The notes under the pieces: generated by a model
Told to the model about the DNA's origin: nothing
The model's database searches: none
Seen by the model: the letters and a program-made list of their open reading frames with translations, nothing else
NCBI GenBank assembly: GCA_023436205.1
Contig: JAEZKC010000014.1
Coordinates: forward strand, 65,621-129,620
Reading direction: 5' to 3'
From: Fibrobacterota bacterium
GTDB taxonomy: Bacteria; Fibrobacterota; Chitinivibrionia; Chitinivibrionales; Chitinispirillaceae
Length of the DNA: 64,000 nt
Translations under genes and position numbers: made by a program
In this document: positions 51,363-61,254 of the stretch, one piece after another
How positions within the stretch are numbered: the first letter of the stretch is position 1
Layout of the letters: each line of letters opens with the position of its first letter

Positions 51363-53378
51363 ATGTTTGGACAATTGAAGCTGGCTACAAAAATTTCACT
51401 TGGGTTCGGGGCTTTAATAGTCATTGCCATGATTCTAGGGGGAGTTGCGGTTGTGAACATGCTTACGGTTAAAGGAAAATCCACCATGCTGGCAAAGGAA
51501 TACGTCCCTGAAGTGGATATAGCAATGAACTTAAGAGGTGCTGCCAACGAAACTATGTATGCAATGAGGGGCTATGGATTTACCGAGGAGGAGAGGTTTC
51601 ATTCCGACGCACGTAAACAGATCGCCAATGTTGAGAGTTCCCTCAATGATGCTCAGGAATTGCTTAAAGCAGCCACTCACTTAATCGCCTTGAAAACACA
51701 GCTTGAGGTGGCCTCAAAAGCGGTGGATAATTATAAACTGCTTATGGATCAGACCGCGGAAGTCAATAAGAAAATTACCGAAAATCGCACAAAAATGGAC
51801 GAGGAAGCTGGTACTTATATGCAAAGCTGCAATAAATTCCTCGAGGGTCAAAACAACCGCATGAATCAGGAAATCCAAAGCAGAACAACCAGTATCGATC
51901 GGTATAGGAAAATCACCCTTGTTAATACCATTATAGATGAGGGTAATGCGGTCAGAGTCGGCAACTTCAAGGCTCAGGCCACTCGTGACCCGCAGGCTTT
52001 CAAGGCGGCTCTTGACAGGTTTAAGTCAATGTTCGGACTGTTTGATGAACTGCGTTCCATTACCCGTCTTGAGGCAGACCTCAAGGAGATAGATATTACT
52101 CAGAAAGCAGCTCAGGAATACGTCCAGGCCATGGATGAATTCCTTAATAACTGGAATAAAAGGGAGGAGCTTGCAAAACAGAGAGAAAGCGCCGGAAATG
52201 AGGTGGTCGCAGCTTGCAATACCATAACCGATGCTGGGATGGAGAATACAAAGAAGATTGCCGGTGATGCCGCTTTCGCACTCTCTGCCTCAAGTACTAT
52301 CATGATCACCGGGCTCATCATTGCACTGGTATTGGGAATACTTTTGGCATTTTTCATTACCCGTAGTATTGTAGGTCCCATAAATACTGTAATTAATGGT
52401 CTTAACGGGGGAGCGGAGCAGGTGGCTTCTGCCTCGGAGCAGCTCTCTTCCGCTTCACAACAGCTTTCTGAAGGAGCAAGCGAACAGGCATCGAGCCTGG
52501 AAGAAGTATCTAGCAGCCTTGAAGAGATCGCTTCCATGACAAAACAGAATGCCCAGAATGCCCGCCAGGCCAATGGTATGGCTAGTGAAGCTTATAATGG
52601 AGCAAAGCAGGGCAGTGAGGCGATGGGGCGCATGAAAGATGCTATCAACAAGATTAAGGCTTCCAGTGATGAAACTGCCAAAATCGTCAAGACAATTGAT
52701 GAAATTGCCATGCAGACAAATCTACTTGCATTGAATGCTGCGGTGGAAGCTGCACGGGCAGGAGATGCCGGACGAGGATTCGCAGTTGTGGCCGAAGAGG
52801 TTCGAAATCTGGCTCAGCGTTCCGCACAGGCAGCAAAAAATACGGCTAACCTCATTGAAGGTGCTCGAAAGAATGCTGAAAATGGAGTTTCTGTATCAGA
52901 AGAGGTTGGGAGTTCTCTGGAACAGATCGGGACCAGAGTACAAAAAGTGGCACAGCTTGTTTCTGAAGTGAGTGCTGCCAGTGATGAGCAGTCCACAGGT
53001 ATCGAACAGGTTAACACTGCCGTTGCTCAAATGGATAAACTCACACAAGGCAATGCCGCAAATGCCGAGGAGACCGCTTCCGCCAGCGAGGAACTTTCGG
53101 GACAGGCTGTAAGCCTCAATACCATGGTTGCTCAGTTGACAGCCATCGTGGGTGGAACCGAAAACGGCAATGTTCAAGGCCATTACGTTTCTTCATCCAA
53201 GCCGAAGATGATTATAAGAGCATCAACCCCGACCTCATTACCGGTTGTACAGGAACGACGTTCTTTGAGTGTTAAAAACAATGAAAAGAAGAACGGGCTC
53301 ACTCAATCATCAAAAGGAAAGGTAGTCAAGCCGGAAGAGCTTATTCCTTTGGATGATGATGCCCTGGCAGAATTTTAA
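51363..53378 (+). CDS. Methyl-accepting chemotaxis protein, short-HAMP class
   Basis: 671 residues; GGAGGG 4 bp before ATG. TM1 near 10-32, periplasmic helical sensor of about 270 residues with a 4-helix-like repeat (MTVKG...AKEYVPEVDIAMNLRGA), TM2 (SSTIMITGLIIALVLGILLA). After it the HAMP is reduced to about one helix (RSIVGPINTVINGL) before the signalling region with DEIAMQTNLLALNAAVEA and GDAGRGFAVVAEEVRNLA. The C-terminus (PEELIPLDDDALAEF) matches the tail of this MCP class. Ligand unknown. A clear terminator follows. Confidence 0.93.
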   Translation: MFGQLKLATKISLGFGALIVIAMILGGVAVVNMLTVKGKSTMLAKEYVPEVDIAMNLRGAANETMYAMRGYGFTEEERFHSDARKQIANVESSLNDAQELLKAATHLIALKTQLEVASKAVDNYKLLMDQTAEVNKKITENRTKMDEEAGTYMQSCNKFLEGQNNRMNQEIQSRTTSIDRYRKITLVNTIIDEGNAVRVGNFKAQATRDPQAFKAALDRFKSMFGLFDELRSITRLEADLKEIDITQKAAQEYVQAMDEFLNNWNKREELAKQRESAGNEVVAACNTITDAGMENTKKIAGDAAFALSASSTIMITGLIIALVLGILLAFFITRSIVGPINTVINGLNGGAEQVASASEQLSSASQQLSEGASEQASSLEEVSSSLEEIASMTKQNAQNARQANGMASEAYNGAKQGSEAMGRMKDAINKIKASSDETAKIVKTIDEIAMQTNLLALNAAVEAARAGDAGRGFAVVAEEVRNLAQRSAQAAKNTANLIEGARKNAENGVSVSEEVGSSLEQIGTRVQKVAQLVSEVSAASDEQSTGIEQVNTAVAQMDKLTQGNAANAEETASASEELSGQAVSLNTMVAQLTAIVGGTENGNVQGHYVSSSKPKMIIRASTPTSLPVVQERRSLSVKNNEKKNGLTQSSKGKVVKPEELIPLDDDALAEF

Positions 53379-53401
53379 ACTAATTTCAATTACAAAACCA
53401 C

Positions 53402-53434
53402 CGGGTGCGGAGAATTTCCGCGCCCGTTTTTTTT
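53402..53434 (+). terminator. Rho-independent terminator of the MCP gene
   Basis: CGGGTGCGGA pairs with TCCGCGCCCG (10 bp, one G-U) around a GAATT loop, followed by eight T. It starts 24 bp after the MCP stop codon. Confidence 0.9.
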
Positions 53435-53550
53435 GCAGAAGTGGCAAGTAAGGCTGAAGAGCTTCAATTCAGTGCCAATGTTTTGGTTAGGGCAACTGGA
53501 GAACTTGAAAAAATGGTCCGGCAGTTTAAGGTTTAGGGTTAAAGACCTTG

Positions 53551-53898
53551 CTAGAGACGGTTATACTTTTTGGCATGGCCTTTTGACTTTTCGACAGGGT
53601 ATTTTAGAGCGTTCTTTTCAATTTTTTCAGATGCAGCCTGGAGCAAGTCTATATTCAGCTTTGATGCTATCCGCACCAGGTAATTAAAAACATCGCCCAA
53701 TTCATCTTTGACTCGAGATAAACTCTCTTCAGAAAGTACAGAACTCTGTTCCGCAGTGAGCCACTGAAACTCTTCAACAAGTTCTGCAACCTCAACAGAT
53801 AATGCCATGACCAGGTTCTTAGGGGTGTGGAACTGGTTCCAATCTCTCTCACTGGCAAACTCTTCCAGTTTTGAAGCCAGAGTGTTTATCTCATCCAT
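53551..53898 (-). CDS. MazG-like nucleotide pyrophosphohydrolase
   Basis: 115 residues from the ATG at 53898; the upstream in-frame residues (MNPFGFSLYFN...) look unrelated. The MazG/RS21-C6-type helical fold: ALSVEVAELVEEFQWLTAEQ (EExxE metal site) and VKDELGDVFNYLVRIA (ExxD). It is of the short single-domain type that hydrolyses non-canonical (d)NTPs or dCTP. Its neighbours are chemotaxis genes, so no pathway is implied. Confidence 0.9.
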   Translation of the reverse strand: MDEINTLASKLEEFASERDWNQFHTPKNLVMALSVEVAELVEEFQWLTAEQSSVLSEESLSRVKDELGDVFNYLVRIASKLNIDLLQAASEKIEKNALKYPVEKSKGHAKKYNRL

Positions 53899-53982
53899 TG
53901 GTATCTGGTTACTGCCTTTCTTGGTTGCTCTGTTTAAACCTATAATTATATTGAAGTATAACGAGAAACCGAAGGGGTTCAT

Positions 53983-54180
53983 TTGCATCTGCTTAAAATA
54001 ATTAGTAACTATTATGTTATACACAAAACCAAAATAAATTTAAGCGACGTACCTCAGATTGGTGATCTGGTTTTTTTGAGCGGGAACCGTTACAAGGTTA
54101 CCGGCGTGAGAAGAACCTACGATATGGATGCCAGGCCGTCTGAAATATCGATAGAGCTGAGTGTTTCAGAGGAGATATAG
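53983..54180 (+). CDS. Small hypothetical protein, 65 residues
   Basis: TTG start at 53983 with AAGGGG five bases upstream. The mature-looking part PQIGDLVFLSGNRYKVTGVR and PSEISIELSVSEE has the alternation of a small beta domain. No family recognised. It is divergent from MazG and stops 64 bp before the convergent MCP gene. Real gene likely but not certain. Confidence 0.45.
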   Translation: MHLLKIISNYYVIHKTKINLSDVPQIGDLVFLSGNRYKVTGVRRTYDMDARPSEISIELSVSEEI

Positions 54181-54243
54181 CTCTCCTTTTCTGGTCTTGG
54201 CTAAAATTGGCCAGACGTTTGCCGAATATGTCATCTGTAACGA

Positions 54244-55911
54244 TCAGCTCTTAATCTTAAATTTCCCCACAGAGCTTTTCAGGCTCTGAGAAATCTTTTC
54301 CAGTTCCTTTGCGGCTGTATTTACCTGTGAAATGCCGGTTGATGTTTCGTAGATGGCGCTGCTTATGACCTGAGTCGTGGAGGCCACTTCATTGAGGCTT
54401 CCGGCTGATTCGGCTACATTAGTGGCTACGTCCCTGGCTCCAATATTGACAAATCCAACATTCTTGGAGATCTCATTTACAGTGGCACTTTGCTCTTCAA
54501 CCGCGCTTACAATTGTTTGGGATATAGATGCCACTTCCTCAAATACCTCTGTAACCTGCTCAATCGATTTTGCCGCTGACCGTGTGCTGTCTTGAATCCC
54601 TTTAATCTGATTCTCAATTTCCAAAGTGGCGCTTGCAGTCTGCCTGGCAAGTTCCTTTACCTCACTTGCCACTACGGCGAATCCCCTTCCGGCCTCTCCA
54701 GCCGAGGCCGCTTCGATAGTGGCATTCAGTGCCAGCAGATTTGTCTGATCCGCCACTTTCTTTATCACTGTAACAACCTGCCCGATAGAGATCGCAGCCT
54801 GGGTAAGGCGGTCCATTGTCTCTTTACTGGCTTGTGCGTGATGATTCGCTTCCTGGGCAATTTCCACTTCACGATGACAGTTCTTGGCCACCTCCATAAT
54901 TGATGCGCTCATCTCTTCGATGGCGGTAGCAACACTGTTTGCGGATGAAGACATCTGTTCCGCTGCGGAGGAGATGGCATTTATATTGTCTTTTGCATGT
55001 GTAGTGATAGATGCAACAGTGGAGGCGTTGGCTGTAAGTTCCTCTGTGCTTGAAACCAACTGCGTGGAGGAGGCCGACAGGTTTGATGAACTCTGCGAGA
55101 CTGAGAGTGCGCTTGAATTCACCAGCTGCATGGTGCTTTTCAGTGATTCGGTCATCTTGTCAACAGATTTTCCGATTTTCCCGAATTCATCCTGGCTTTC
55201 AAGATTGATTCTTACAGTGAGATCACCGGAGCCTATTCTCTCTATAGATGAAAGGACCGTTTGGAGTGGTTTTCGTATACTGTAGGAGGTGATTACCGCC
55301 AATGTGGCTCCTATTGCCAATACCAGCATTCCAAGCAGCAGCATGTTCGATGATAGCTTTTTGGAGCTCTTCTCAATTGACTCCATACCGGAAACAAGTT
55401 CAGCGGTGTGCTCTTTTACAAAGCGATCGACCATGCTGTTCAAAGACTCCGCGTAAGGATCAAATTTTTCCATCAGGATGTTACCACTTTCAGTCCCCTC
55501 TGAAATGTAAACAGTAGCCATCCGTTTTCCAGTTTCGTAAAACTGATCGAAGGCAACCATAATCGAATCTATTTCGGCTATCATTTCCTGGTTTTTTCCC
55601 TCCAGGAAACTGCTCCTGAATTTCGCAGCATCTTTACGAAATGATTCAGCATAGGTCTGAGCCTCTTTAAAGCCATCGTCCATTTTGGTGGCTGAGACAT
55701 CTGTGAGCCAATGCTGGACCTCTATGATGTCCCTTTTCATTTTTTCAGCCAAAAGGGCGTACTTGAGGCTGTTCTCTCTCGCAAAAACCGTCTTTGCTTT
55801 AACTTTCTCTCCATTTATGTAAATGGAAACTGTCATCACCATAATTCCAAATATTAGAACTGAAAAACAGACCCACATTTTTCTCATTACAGACATTCTG
55901 CTCATAAACAT
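54244..55911 (-). CDS. Methyl-accepting chemotaxis protein with HAMP domain
   Basis: 555 residues; AGGAG 7 bp before the ATG. TM1 (WVCFSVLIFGIMVMTVSIYI), periplasmic helical domain of ~140 residues, TM2 (LLLGMLVLAIGATLAVITSY), then a HAMP domain (LSSIERIGSGDLTVRINLES) and the MCP signalling domain with VADQTNLLALNATIEAASAG and GRGFAVVASEVKELA. Receptor for an unknown ligand. Other chemotaxis genes are not in the window. Confidence 0.93.
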   Translation of the reverse strand: MFMSRMSVMRKMWVCFSVLIFGIMVMTVSIYINGEKVKAKTVFARENSLKYALLAEKMKRDIIEVQHWLTDVSATKMDDGFKEAQTYAESFRKDAAKFRSSFLEGKNQEMIAEIDSIMVAFDQFYETGKRMATVYISEGTESGNILMEKFDPYAESLNSMVDRFVKEHTAELVSGMESIEKSSKKLSSNMLLLGMLVLAIGATLAVITSYSIRKPLQTVLSSIERIGSGDLTVRINLESQDEFGKIGKSVDKMTESLKSTMQLVNSSALSVSQSSSNLSASSTQLVSSTEELTANASTVASITTHAKDNINAISSAAEQMSSSANSVATAIEEMSASIMEVAKNCHREVEIAQEANHHAQASKETMDRLTQAAISIGQVVTVIKKVADQTNLLALNATIEAASAGEAGRGFAVVASEVKELARQTASATLEIENQIKGIQDSTRSAAKSIEQVTEVFEEVASISQTIVSAVEEQSATVNEISKNVGFVNIGARDVATNVAESAGSLNEVASTTQVISSAIYETSTGISQVNTAAKELEKISQSLKSSVGKFKIKS

Positions 55912-56258
55912 CGCTGTTCTCCTCTCTCAAAAGATAGATAGTATCATAAAAACCTGAAAAAGTCCACAAAGTAGATAAACATTGAGCTGTTGCTTTGACT
56001 GGATTGGTTCTAAAGGGAGGTTTTTAGGTCACCAAGCAATAAAGAACAATTTATTTGCAAATCTGTTCCAGGTGTTTTCCGCAATAAGAGTCAGCAGAGA
56101 GTATCACGTTTCACACCTCTTTTTTACAGTACAGAATTGCAGGTTGCGGGCTTCCGCCAAGTAGGAAAGAATTCCGTTTACCATTGTATCTTCTTATAGC
56201 ATCTGGCCGGAGTGATCCTGCCGGCGAAGAGAGGAAAACACCAATTGCGGGGCATCAA
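55912..56258. other. Intergenic stretch between an MCP gene and a secreted protein gene
   Basis: 347 bp without a supportable gene. The upstream ribosome site of the MCP gene is here, with a possible GCCGG-type short hairpin near 56210-56230 on the minus strand. Nothing else is seen. Confidence 0.6.
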
Positions 56259-57578
56259 TTATTTCCAAAGTAACCTGGCTTGATAAACTGTAGTGAAATC
56301 GTCAGTTCTGATTCTGATTATGAGCCATCCCGTTGGCAGAGAATACTCCTGCAAGTTTATAATGGCTTTACTTTTAATAATTGCGACTCTGATGGTTTCA
56401 ATCTTTTTTCCTCTTAAATCAAAGAGCTCAACAGTGCAGTACGGACTGTTAATAATTGATAGCTGTATTTCCTGGTTTGAAAACTTCGTCAGTGAATAGT
56501 CAGAACCGCTTGCTTTTTGTCTTACTGCCACACCAGGATAGATGTATTGGTATCTATCGCGCAATTCGTTTGTCCATCCAGCCACTTCATTCCAGGATTG
56601 TTCCGTTCTGGTAAGTATATTTCCCAAAAAATCATGATTGAAAACAGTGCGCGAGTTTGGAATCCAGTCGATACTTGACCAGATGTAATTCACAGTAGTC
56701 GTGACTTGGCCGACTGCATTTATTGTATCGATTACTCTTCTGGAATTGATCCACGATTCTCCGGACACAAACTGAATCACTGAAGTCTTCACAATTGAAT
56801 TCTGTATTGCTGCATAGGAAATTGTTGTTCGTTCAACGGGCGTAAGAATAGATGATGGCTGTACTGCTCCATAGATGATTCGCTCTGTGAGTCGGTTCTC
56901 TGAATCGTAGGAATAAGTGCGTTTACTGATACTGTTCCATTTTTCATTTTTAAATTGCTCAAAGAGAGATGAATCGATCAGTGTGTCTGAACCGAAAAAC
57001 TGCAGTTCCCGTTCTACATTTACCCAGGAAAGAAATGCCTCGTTCCAGGTTTCATGAAGAAAGAGCGTCTGCCTGCCCTCTGAGTTGTATTGGTAGCTGT
57101 AGCGGTATTGAGGCAGCCAGCCGGAAGTGTTCCAGATTGAGTGGTGCCGCAGGGATATTTGTTTTTGAGAGGTATAAAGGGTAATATCGCGGGTTTGGTT
57201 CAGCCAGGAGGGGGCGGCTGCGGAAGTGACGGGCTCCTGAGAGATGATGGTATCTGCCTGGGGGTGTCGCTTTATTATTCTGCGAAAGGTGGGAATCCAG
57301 GAGAAAGTGGAAGCATCATAGGTTTCGTGAGTGCGGATGCTTGTAAAGGGCGCAGGGTAGCTGATTATAATTCTTCTGGCGGGATATGAAGTGCTGCCCT
57401 CATAAAATTCTACTCTGGTTTCGTTATATCGGTCATCATAGAAGGTGAGGACCTTTTCACTTACCGCCCATTGGCTGATCCATACCTCCTGTGCAAAGAG
57501 GCTTACCAGTCCGGTGTCATTCTGTGCGAAAGACAAGGTTGAAAGGAACAGTAGAGTGATTCCTGCAGCTTTATACAT
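56259..57578 (-). CDS. Secreted protein with C-terminal sorting-type domain
   Basis: 439 residues from the ATG at 57578 (GGAGG 4 bp upstream). Signal peptide MYKAAGITLLFLSTLSFAQ. The body is built of repeated ~40-residue units with WxxxxR/Y and YNSEGR-like features (RYSYQYNSEGRQTLFLHETW, RTYSYDSENRLTERIIYG), reminiscent of YD-type repeats. The last ~75 residues (SIINSPYCTVELFDLRGKKI and LPTGWLIIRIRTDD) look like the C-terminal sorting domain of the type IX/FCB-style secretion systems. Function unknown. Confidence 0.7.
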   Translation of the reverse strand: MYKAAGITLLFLSTLSFAQNDTGLVSLFAQEVWISQWAVSEKVLTFYDDRYNETRVEFYEGSTSYPARRIIISYPAPFTSIRTHETYDASTFSWIPTFRRIIKRHPQADTIISQEPVTSAAAPSWLNQTRDITLYTSQKQISLRHHSIWNTSGWLPQYRYSYQYNSEGRQTLFLHETWNEAFLSWVNVERELQFFGSDTLIDSSLFEQFKNEKWNSISKRTYSYDSENRLTERIIYGAVQPSSILTPVERTTISYAAIQNSIVKTSVIQFVSGESWINSRRVIDTINAVGQVTTTVNYIWSSIDWIPNSRTVFNHDFLGNILTRTEQSWNEVAGWTNELRDRYQYIYPGVAVRQKASGSDYSLTKFSNQEIQLSIINSPYCTVELFDLRGKKIETIRVAIIKSKAIINLQEYSLPTGWLIIRIRTDDFTTVYQARLLWK

Positions 57579-57714
57579 GTTTCCTCCATAGGTTTTCGGC
57601 TCTGTTTGTAGTCCCCTCAATCTTTAAGCCATTATTTTCGGGGAGGATTTCTTCCGCTTTTGGAGCAGTTATTGCACGGGAATTCAATGAATATCTTCTT
57701 CGGGCGGGCTTTCA

Positions 57715-58611
57715 ATGGATATTTTCGATCTGGTTGGCCCCAATCGGGCCGTGGCCATTTTCGGTATCAAACTAGTGGGTTTTACTGCAGAAAACGGGCG
57801 AAAGCTTCTTCTTACAGTTACCCTTTTCATCCTGTTACGCATTCTGTTTCGTTTGCTGAATATGATAAGCCACCACATTGCAGTTAAGCGTCATCTGGTC
57901 CGCACCCACTTCTGGTCAACTCAGGCACTAAGCATCCTTTTTACCATTGTATTCATCATCGGATTTCTTTCAATATGGTTTGATGACCCGGTTCGCCTCA
58001 CTACCGCACTGGGGCTTGTCACCGCAGGGCTTGCCTTTGCGCTTCAGCGGGTTATCACATCCATTGCCGGATATGTGATCATTTTAAGAGGCAAACTGTT
58101 TAACGTGGGCGACAGAGTCTCTTTCGGAGGTGTTCGGGGCGATGTGACTCAGCTTAATTTCACCTATACCACTGTTATGGAAATGGGACAGCCGCCCTCT
58201 GTACAAATGGCTGATCCGGCAATGTGGGTGGAAGCTCGGCAGTATACCGGACGCGTGGTAACAATAACAAATGATAAGATAGTTGATAATCCTGTTTACA
58301 ATTACACTAAAGAATTTCCCTTTATTTGGGAAGAACTGCACATAATGGTTCCCTACACTACAGATTTTAAAAATGCCGAAAAGATAATACTTGATGCTGC
58401 TTCCGAATATACCCTCAAAATCGCCGACATCAGCGCAGATGCTCTTCATAAGCTGGAAAAGCGCTATTTTATAAAGGCAGCTGAACTATCCCCTCGGGTT
58501 TACTTCCGTATCACTGATAACTGGCTTGAAATGACTGTCCGGTTTATCTGCAGAAGTCACAGGATCCGTGATCTGAAGGATGCAATCAGTCGTCGCATCG
58601 TTGATGATTAA
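57715..58611 (+). CDS. MscS-family mechanosensitive channel
   Basis: 298 residues. Three transmembrane helices; the last is the pore helix (DDPVRLTTALGLVTAGLAFA, then QRVITSIAGYVIIL). The beta domain follows with FNVGDRVSFGGVRGDV, and the C-terminal alpha-beta part ends RDLKDAISRRIVDD. It gates ions under membrane tension in osmotic downshock. The pore helix and following Ala/Gly pattern look normal. No special additions are seen. Confidence 0.9.
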   Translation: MDIFDLVGPNRAVAIFGIKLVGFTAENGRKLLLTVTLFILLRILFRLLNMISHHIAVKRHLVRTHFWSTQALSILFTIVFIIGFLSIWFDDPVRLTTALGLVTAGLAFALQRVITSIAGYVIILRGKLFNVGDRVSFGGVRGDVTQLNFTYTTVMEMGQPPSVQMADPAMWVEARQYTGRVVTITNDKIVDNPVYNYTKEFPFIWEELHIMVPYTTDFKNAEKIILDAASEYTLKIADISADALHKLEKRYFIKAAELSPRVYFRITDNWLEMTVRFICRSHRIRDLKDAISRRIVDD

Positions 58612-58619
58612 CCATCGCC

Positions 58620-59139
58620 TCTCAGACAGTCGACATCGTAGGTTTTCCCAAAGTCGAGCTGAAAGACGATGACCAGTAGTCGAAAAGATTATTGTAAAGC
58701 CGGGTTTCCTGATCTGGTATATGAATCGGCCGGGGGGAGATAGATCTGGGTAACGTTTTTGGATGTAAAGGCGGTGTTGTTGTAGAAGAATATGTTTTTA
58801 CAGGGTCTTTATAGCTGCAGTTCCAGATAACATTGGTGAACGGTTATGTCAGAGCAGTGATTATTGTAACCTTCTCTCCCGGTTGGGCTTTAAAGGTTAC
58901 CGGTGCGGACGCTGTTCCTGACGTAAGCACCTTCAGTGTTTCGTGATATGTTCCCCCCCATGATATGGACCACATCACCCGATTGCGCCTGTGCTGCAGC
59001 CAGCTGAATGGTTTTAAAAGGGTTCTCCGGGCTGCCGTCTCCATCATTACTATTCGTGCAGTCTACGTAATATTCTGACCCGTTTGCTGAGATGAAAAGA
59101 AACATTACTGCTGCATTGATTAAAAAAAGCTTTCTCAAT
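58620..59139 (-). pseudogene. Decayed right-handed beta-helix secreted protein gene
   Basis: TTG start at 59139 with GGAGG upstream, signal sequence LFLINAAVMFLFISANGS, then EYYVDCTNSNDGDGSPENPF and TIQLAAAQAQSGDVVHIMGG. At a run of seven G (coding strand; C7 at 58953-58959) the frame changes: six G would give MGGTYHETLKVLTSGTASAP, the usual DUF1565/beta-helix continuation. Further frames include a stop after KVTIITALT and a second piece with FYNNTAFTSKNVTQIYLPP. It is thus a gene broken several times, with homologous text down to about 58620. Confidence 0.75.
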
Positions 59140-59264
59140 AAGCCTCCCACAAATGAATTTAGAGGAGTATTAGTGGATAAAACTCTGGAAAACATTTTGC
59201 TATTGCTTATGCGCCCGATCTGGCATAGCAGTATCCTTTTATCTACATTTGAAGTGCAGAAATC

Positions 59265-61136
59265 ATGGATCGGCTATTGAGCAGGAGCAGAGTTCGTACC
59301 TTTTTTCATGAAAGTTCAAAAATGACAAATGATATTATTTCGCTTTATAAAACGCGACTTAAAACCTTCACCTCTTCGATAGCCCGACTGAAGCGGAGGA
59401 GTTCCGCACTCAGCAACCTTCGGCTGCTTGCCTTTGCCGCCGCTTTCGGGGGAGTGATTTTCATCTTATATTACAAAAGGCCTGAGGCTCTCCCTTTATT
59501 GTTTACCATTTCATCGTTCATTTTCTTTATTGCCCTTATTATCACTCACAGTCGAGTTTCAGAGAATATGAAGTTTCTTATCGCAATCGCCGAAGTAAAC
59601 AGAAAAGGTATCGATCGACAGGAAAACCGGTGGCAGAGTTTTGAAGAGAAGGGGGAGGGCTTTCTAAACCCCGAACATTTTTACACGGGTGACCTTGATA
59701 TTCTTGGAACAGGTTCGCTTTACCAGTACATTTGCGTTGCACACACTTTTCTTGGGCGGAAAAAGCTGGCGGCCATGCTTTCGGAAAATACTCCCGATAC
59801 AGAGGATATATCCGGGAATCAGGAAGCAATCAGGGAACTTTCTTCGCTGTTGGAGTGGAGACAAACATTTGAAGCGCGTTCTGTGCTGGAGAAGGGGTAC
59901 GGAGAAAATCCCGAACCGCTTCTGCAGTGGATGAAACCGGACCAGGTTTCACTCTCTTTACTTAAGTTTCGCTGGCTGTTACTTGCTCTTCCTTTTGCTT
60001 CCATTGCTCTTTCTTTTCTACTCTATATGCTCTTTTCCATCCCAGCGCTGGTTTTTCTGTTTATCCCTATCAACGTTTTGACCTACTTTAGTTTCAGCGG
60101 AAGGATATCCCGTGATCTGAATCGTTTTGACAAATATGAGAAAACAATTCAAATGTATGCGGTTCTACTTGATATGATTGAACGCCAGGCTTTTCATTCA
60201 CCAAAGTTGAATGAGATCTGCAAAGAGATAAAGGGCGGCTCTCATGTCAAATCATCGTCAGCACTGGAATCCCTTTACAGACGTATTACCTTTTCCCAGA
60301 TACGATATAACGGACTGGTCGCATTTGCATTGAATCTCTTTTTTCTCTGGGATATCCAAAGTCTTCTTTCACTTTACTCCTGGCGCAGAAGACATGGCCT
60401 TCAATTTCAAAAATGGATAAGCATTATAGCTCATTTTGAGGCGCTTTCCTCTCTTTCGATTCTGCATTTTGAAAACCCCGAATGGGTTTTTCCTGAGATA
60501 TCTGCAGAAATAAATGGGTTTACTGCTGAAAACCTGGGTCATCCGCTAATCTCCGGCAGCGCTCGCATTGCAAATGATATCAGTATTCCCAACCGAAAGA
60601 CGGTGACGATCATAACCGGCTCAAACATGTCGGGTAAAACCACGTTTTTGCGTACTGTGGGAGTTAATCTGGTGCTTGCCTATGCTGGAGCTCCGGTGTG
60701 TGCCTCACGGTTTCGGTCAGCCCCCTTCAAACTGTATTCATCAATGAGAATAAGTGATAATCTTCAGGAGGGCATATCCACCTTTTACTCCGAACTGCTT
60801 AAGATCAAGCGAATTCTTGAGACCGCTTCCAAAGATGAATCTCTTGTGCTGATAGATGAAATTTTCCGGGGAACCAATTCACGTGATCGACATACCGCAG
60901 CAGTGATTGTGCTCGAAAAGCTTCTGGACAAGAATGCACTTACCCTTATCTCCACGCACGATTATGATTTGACAGATCTTGGAAAAGAGGCTCCTAAAGT
61001 CTATTATAATTATCACTTCAGAGATTCATATACCGAAAAAGGCATCTCTTTTGATTATAAGCTGCAGCCCGGAGCATCCGAGCAGAGCAACGCTCTTGCA
61101 CTGGTGAAGCTGGCTGGAATCTGGGTTGAAAAGTGA
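59265..61136 (+). CDS. MutS-family ATPase with transmembrane helices
   Basis: 623 residues. The C-terminal ABC/MutS ATPase is typical: TGSNMSGKTTFLRTVGVN (Walker A at ~451-460), DEIFRGTNSRDRHTA and LTLISTHDYDLTDLG. Near the N-terminus (about 45-95) two hydrophobic helices (LLAFAAAFGGVIFILYY, LFTISSFIFFIALIIT) and another pair near 215-260 suggest a membrane-bound protein. There are no mismatch-recognition domain I features. It belongs to the MutS-related, membrane-type group of unknown role. Start at ATG 59265 has no good ribosome site; ATG 59322 is another option. Confidence 0.85.
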   Translation: MDRLLSRSRVRTFFHESSKMTNDIISLYKTRLKTFTSSIARLKRRSSALSNLRLLAFAAAFGGVIFILYYKRPEALPLLFTISSFIFFIALIITHSRVSENMKFLIAIAEVNRKGIDRQENRWQSFEEKGEGFLNPEHFYTGDLDILGTGSLYQYICVAHTFLGRKKLAAMLSENTPDTEDISGNQEAIRELSSLLEWRQTFEARSVLEKGYGENPEPLLQWMKPDQVSLSLLKFRWLLLALPFASIALSFLLYMLFSIPALVFLFIPINVLTYFSFSGRISRDLNRFDKYEKTIQMYAVLLDMIERQAFHSPKLNEICKEIKGGSHVKSSSALESLYRRITFSQIRYNGLVAFALNLFFLWDIQSLLSLYSWRRRHGLQFQKWISIIAHFEALSSLSILHFENPEWVFPEISAEINGFTAENLGHPLISGSARIANDISIPNRKTVTIITGSNMSGKTTFLRTVGVNLVLAYAGAPVCASRFRSAPFKLYSSMRISDNLQEGISTFYSELLKIKRILETASKDESLVLIDEIFRGTNSRDRHTAAVIVLEKLLDKNALTLISTHDYDLTDLGKEAPKVYYNYHFRDSYTEKGISFDYKLQPGASEQSNALALVKLAGIWVEK

Positions 61137-61254
61137 AGGTATCGCTATTTACCCTGTCACCTAGCCGTCTTTCGATGCTAGTATGTTTCGTTGACCGTTC
61201 ACAGCTGCCCGCGGTAAAGGGTGAACTCTCAAATAATTTATAAACGAGAAAACC

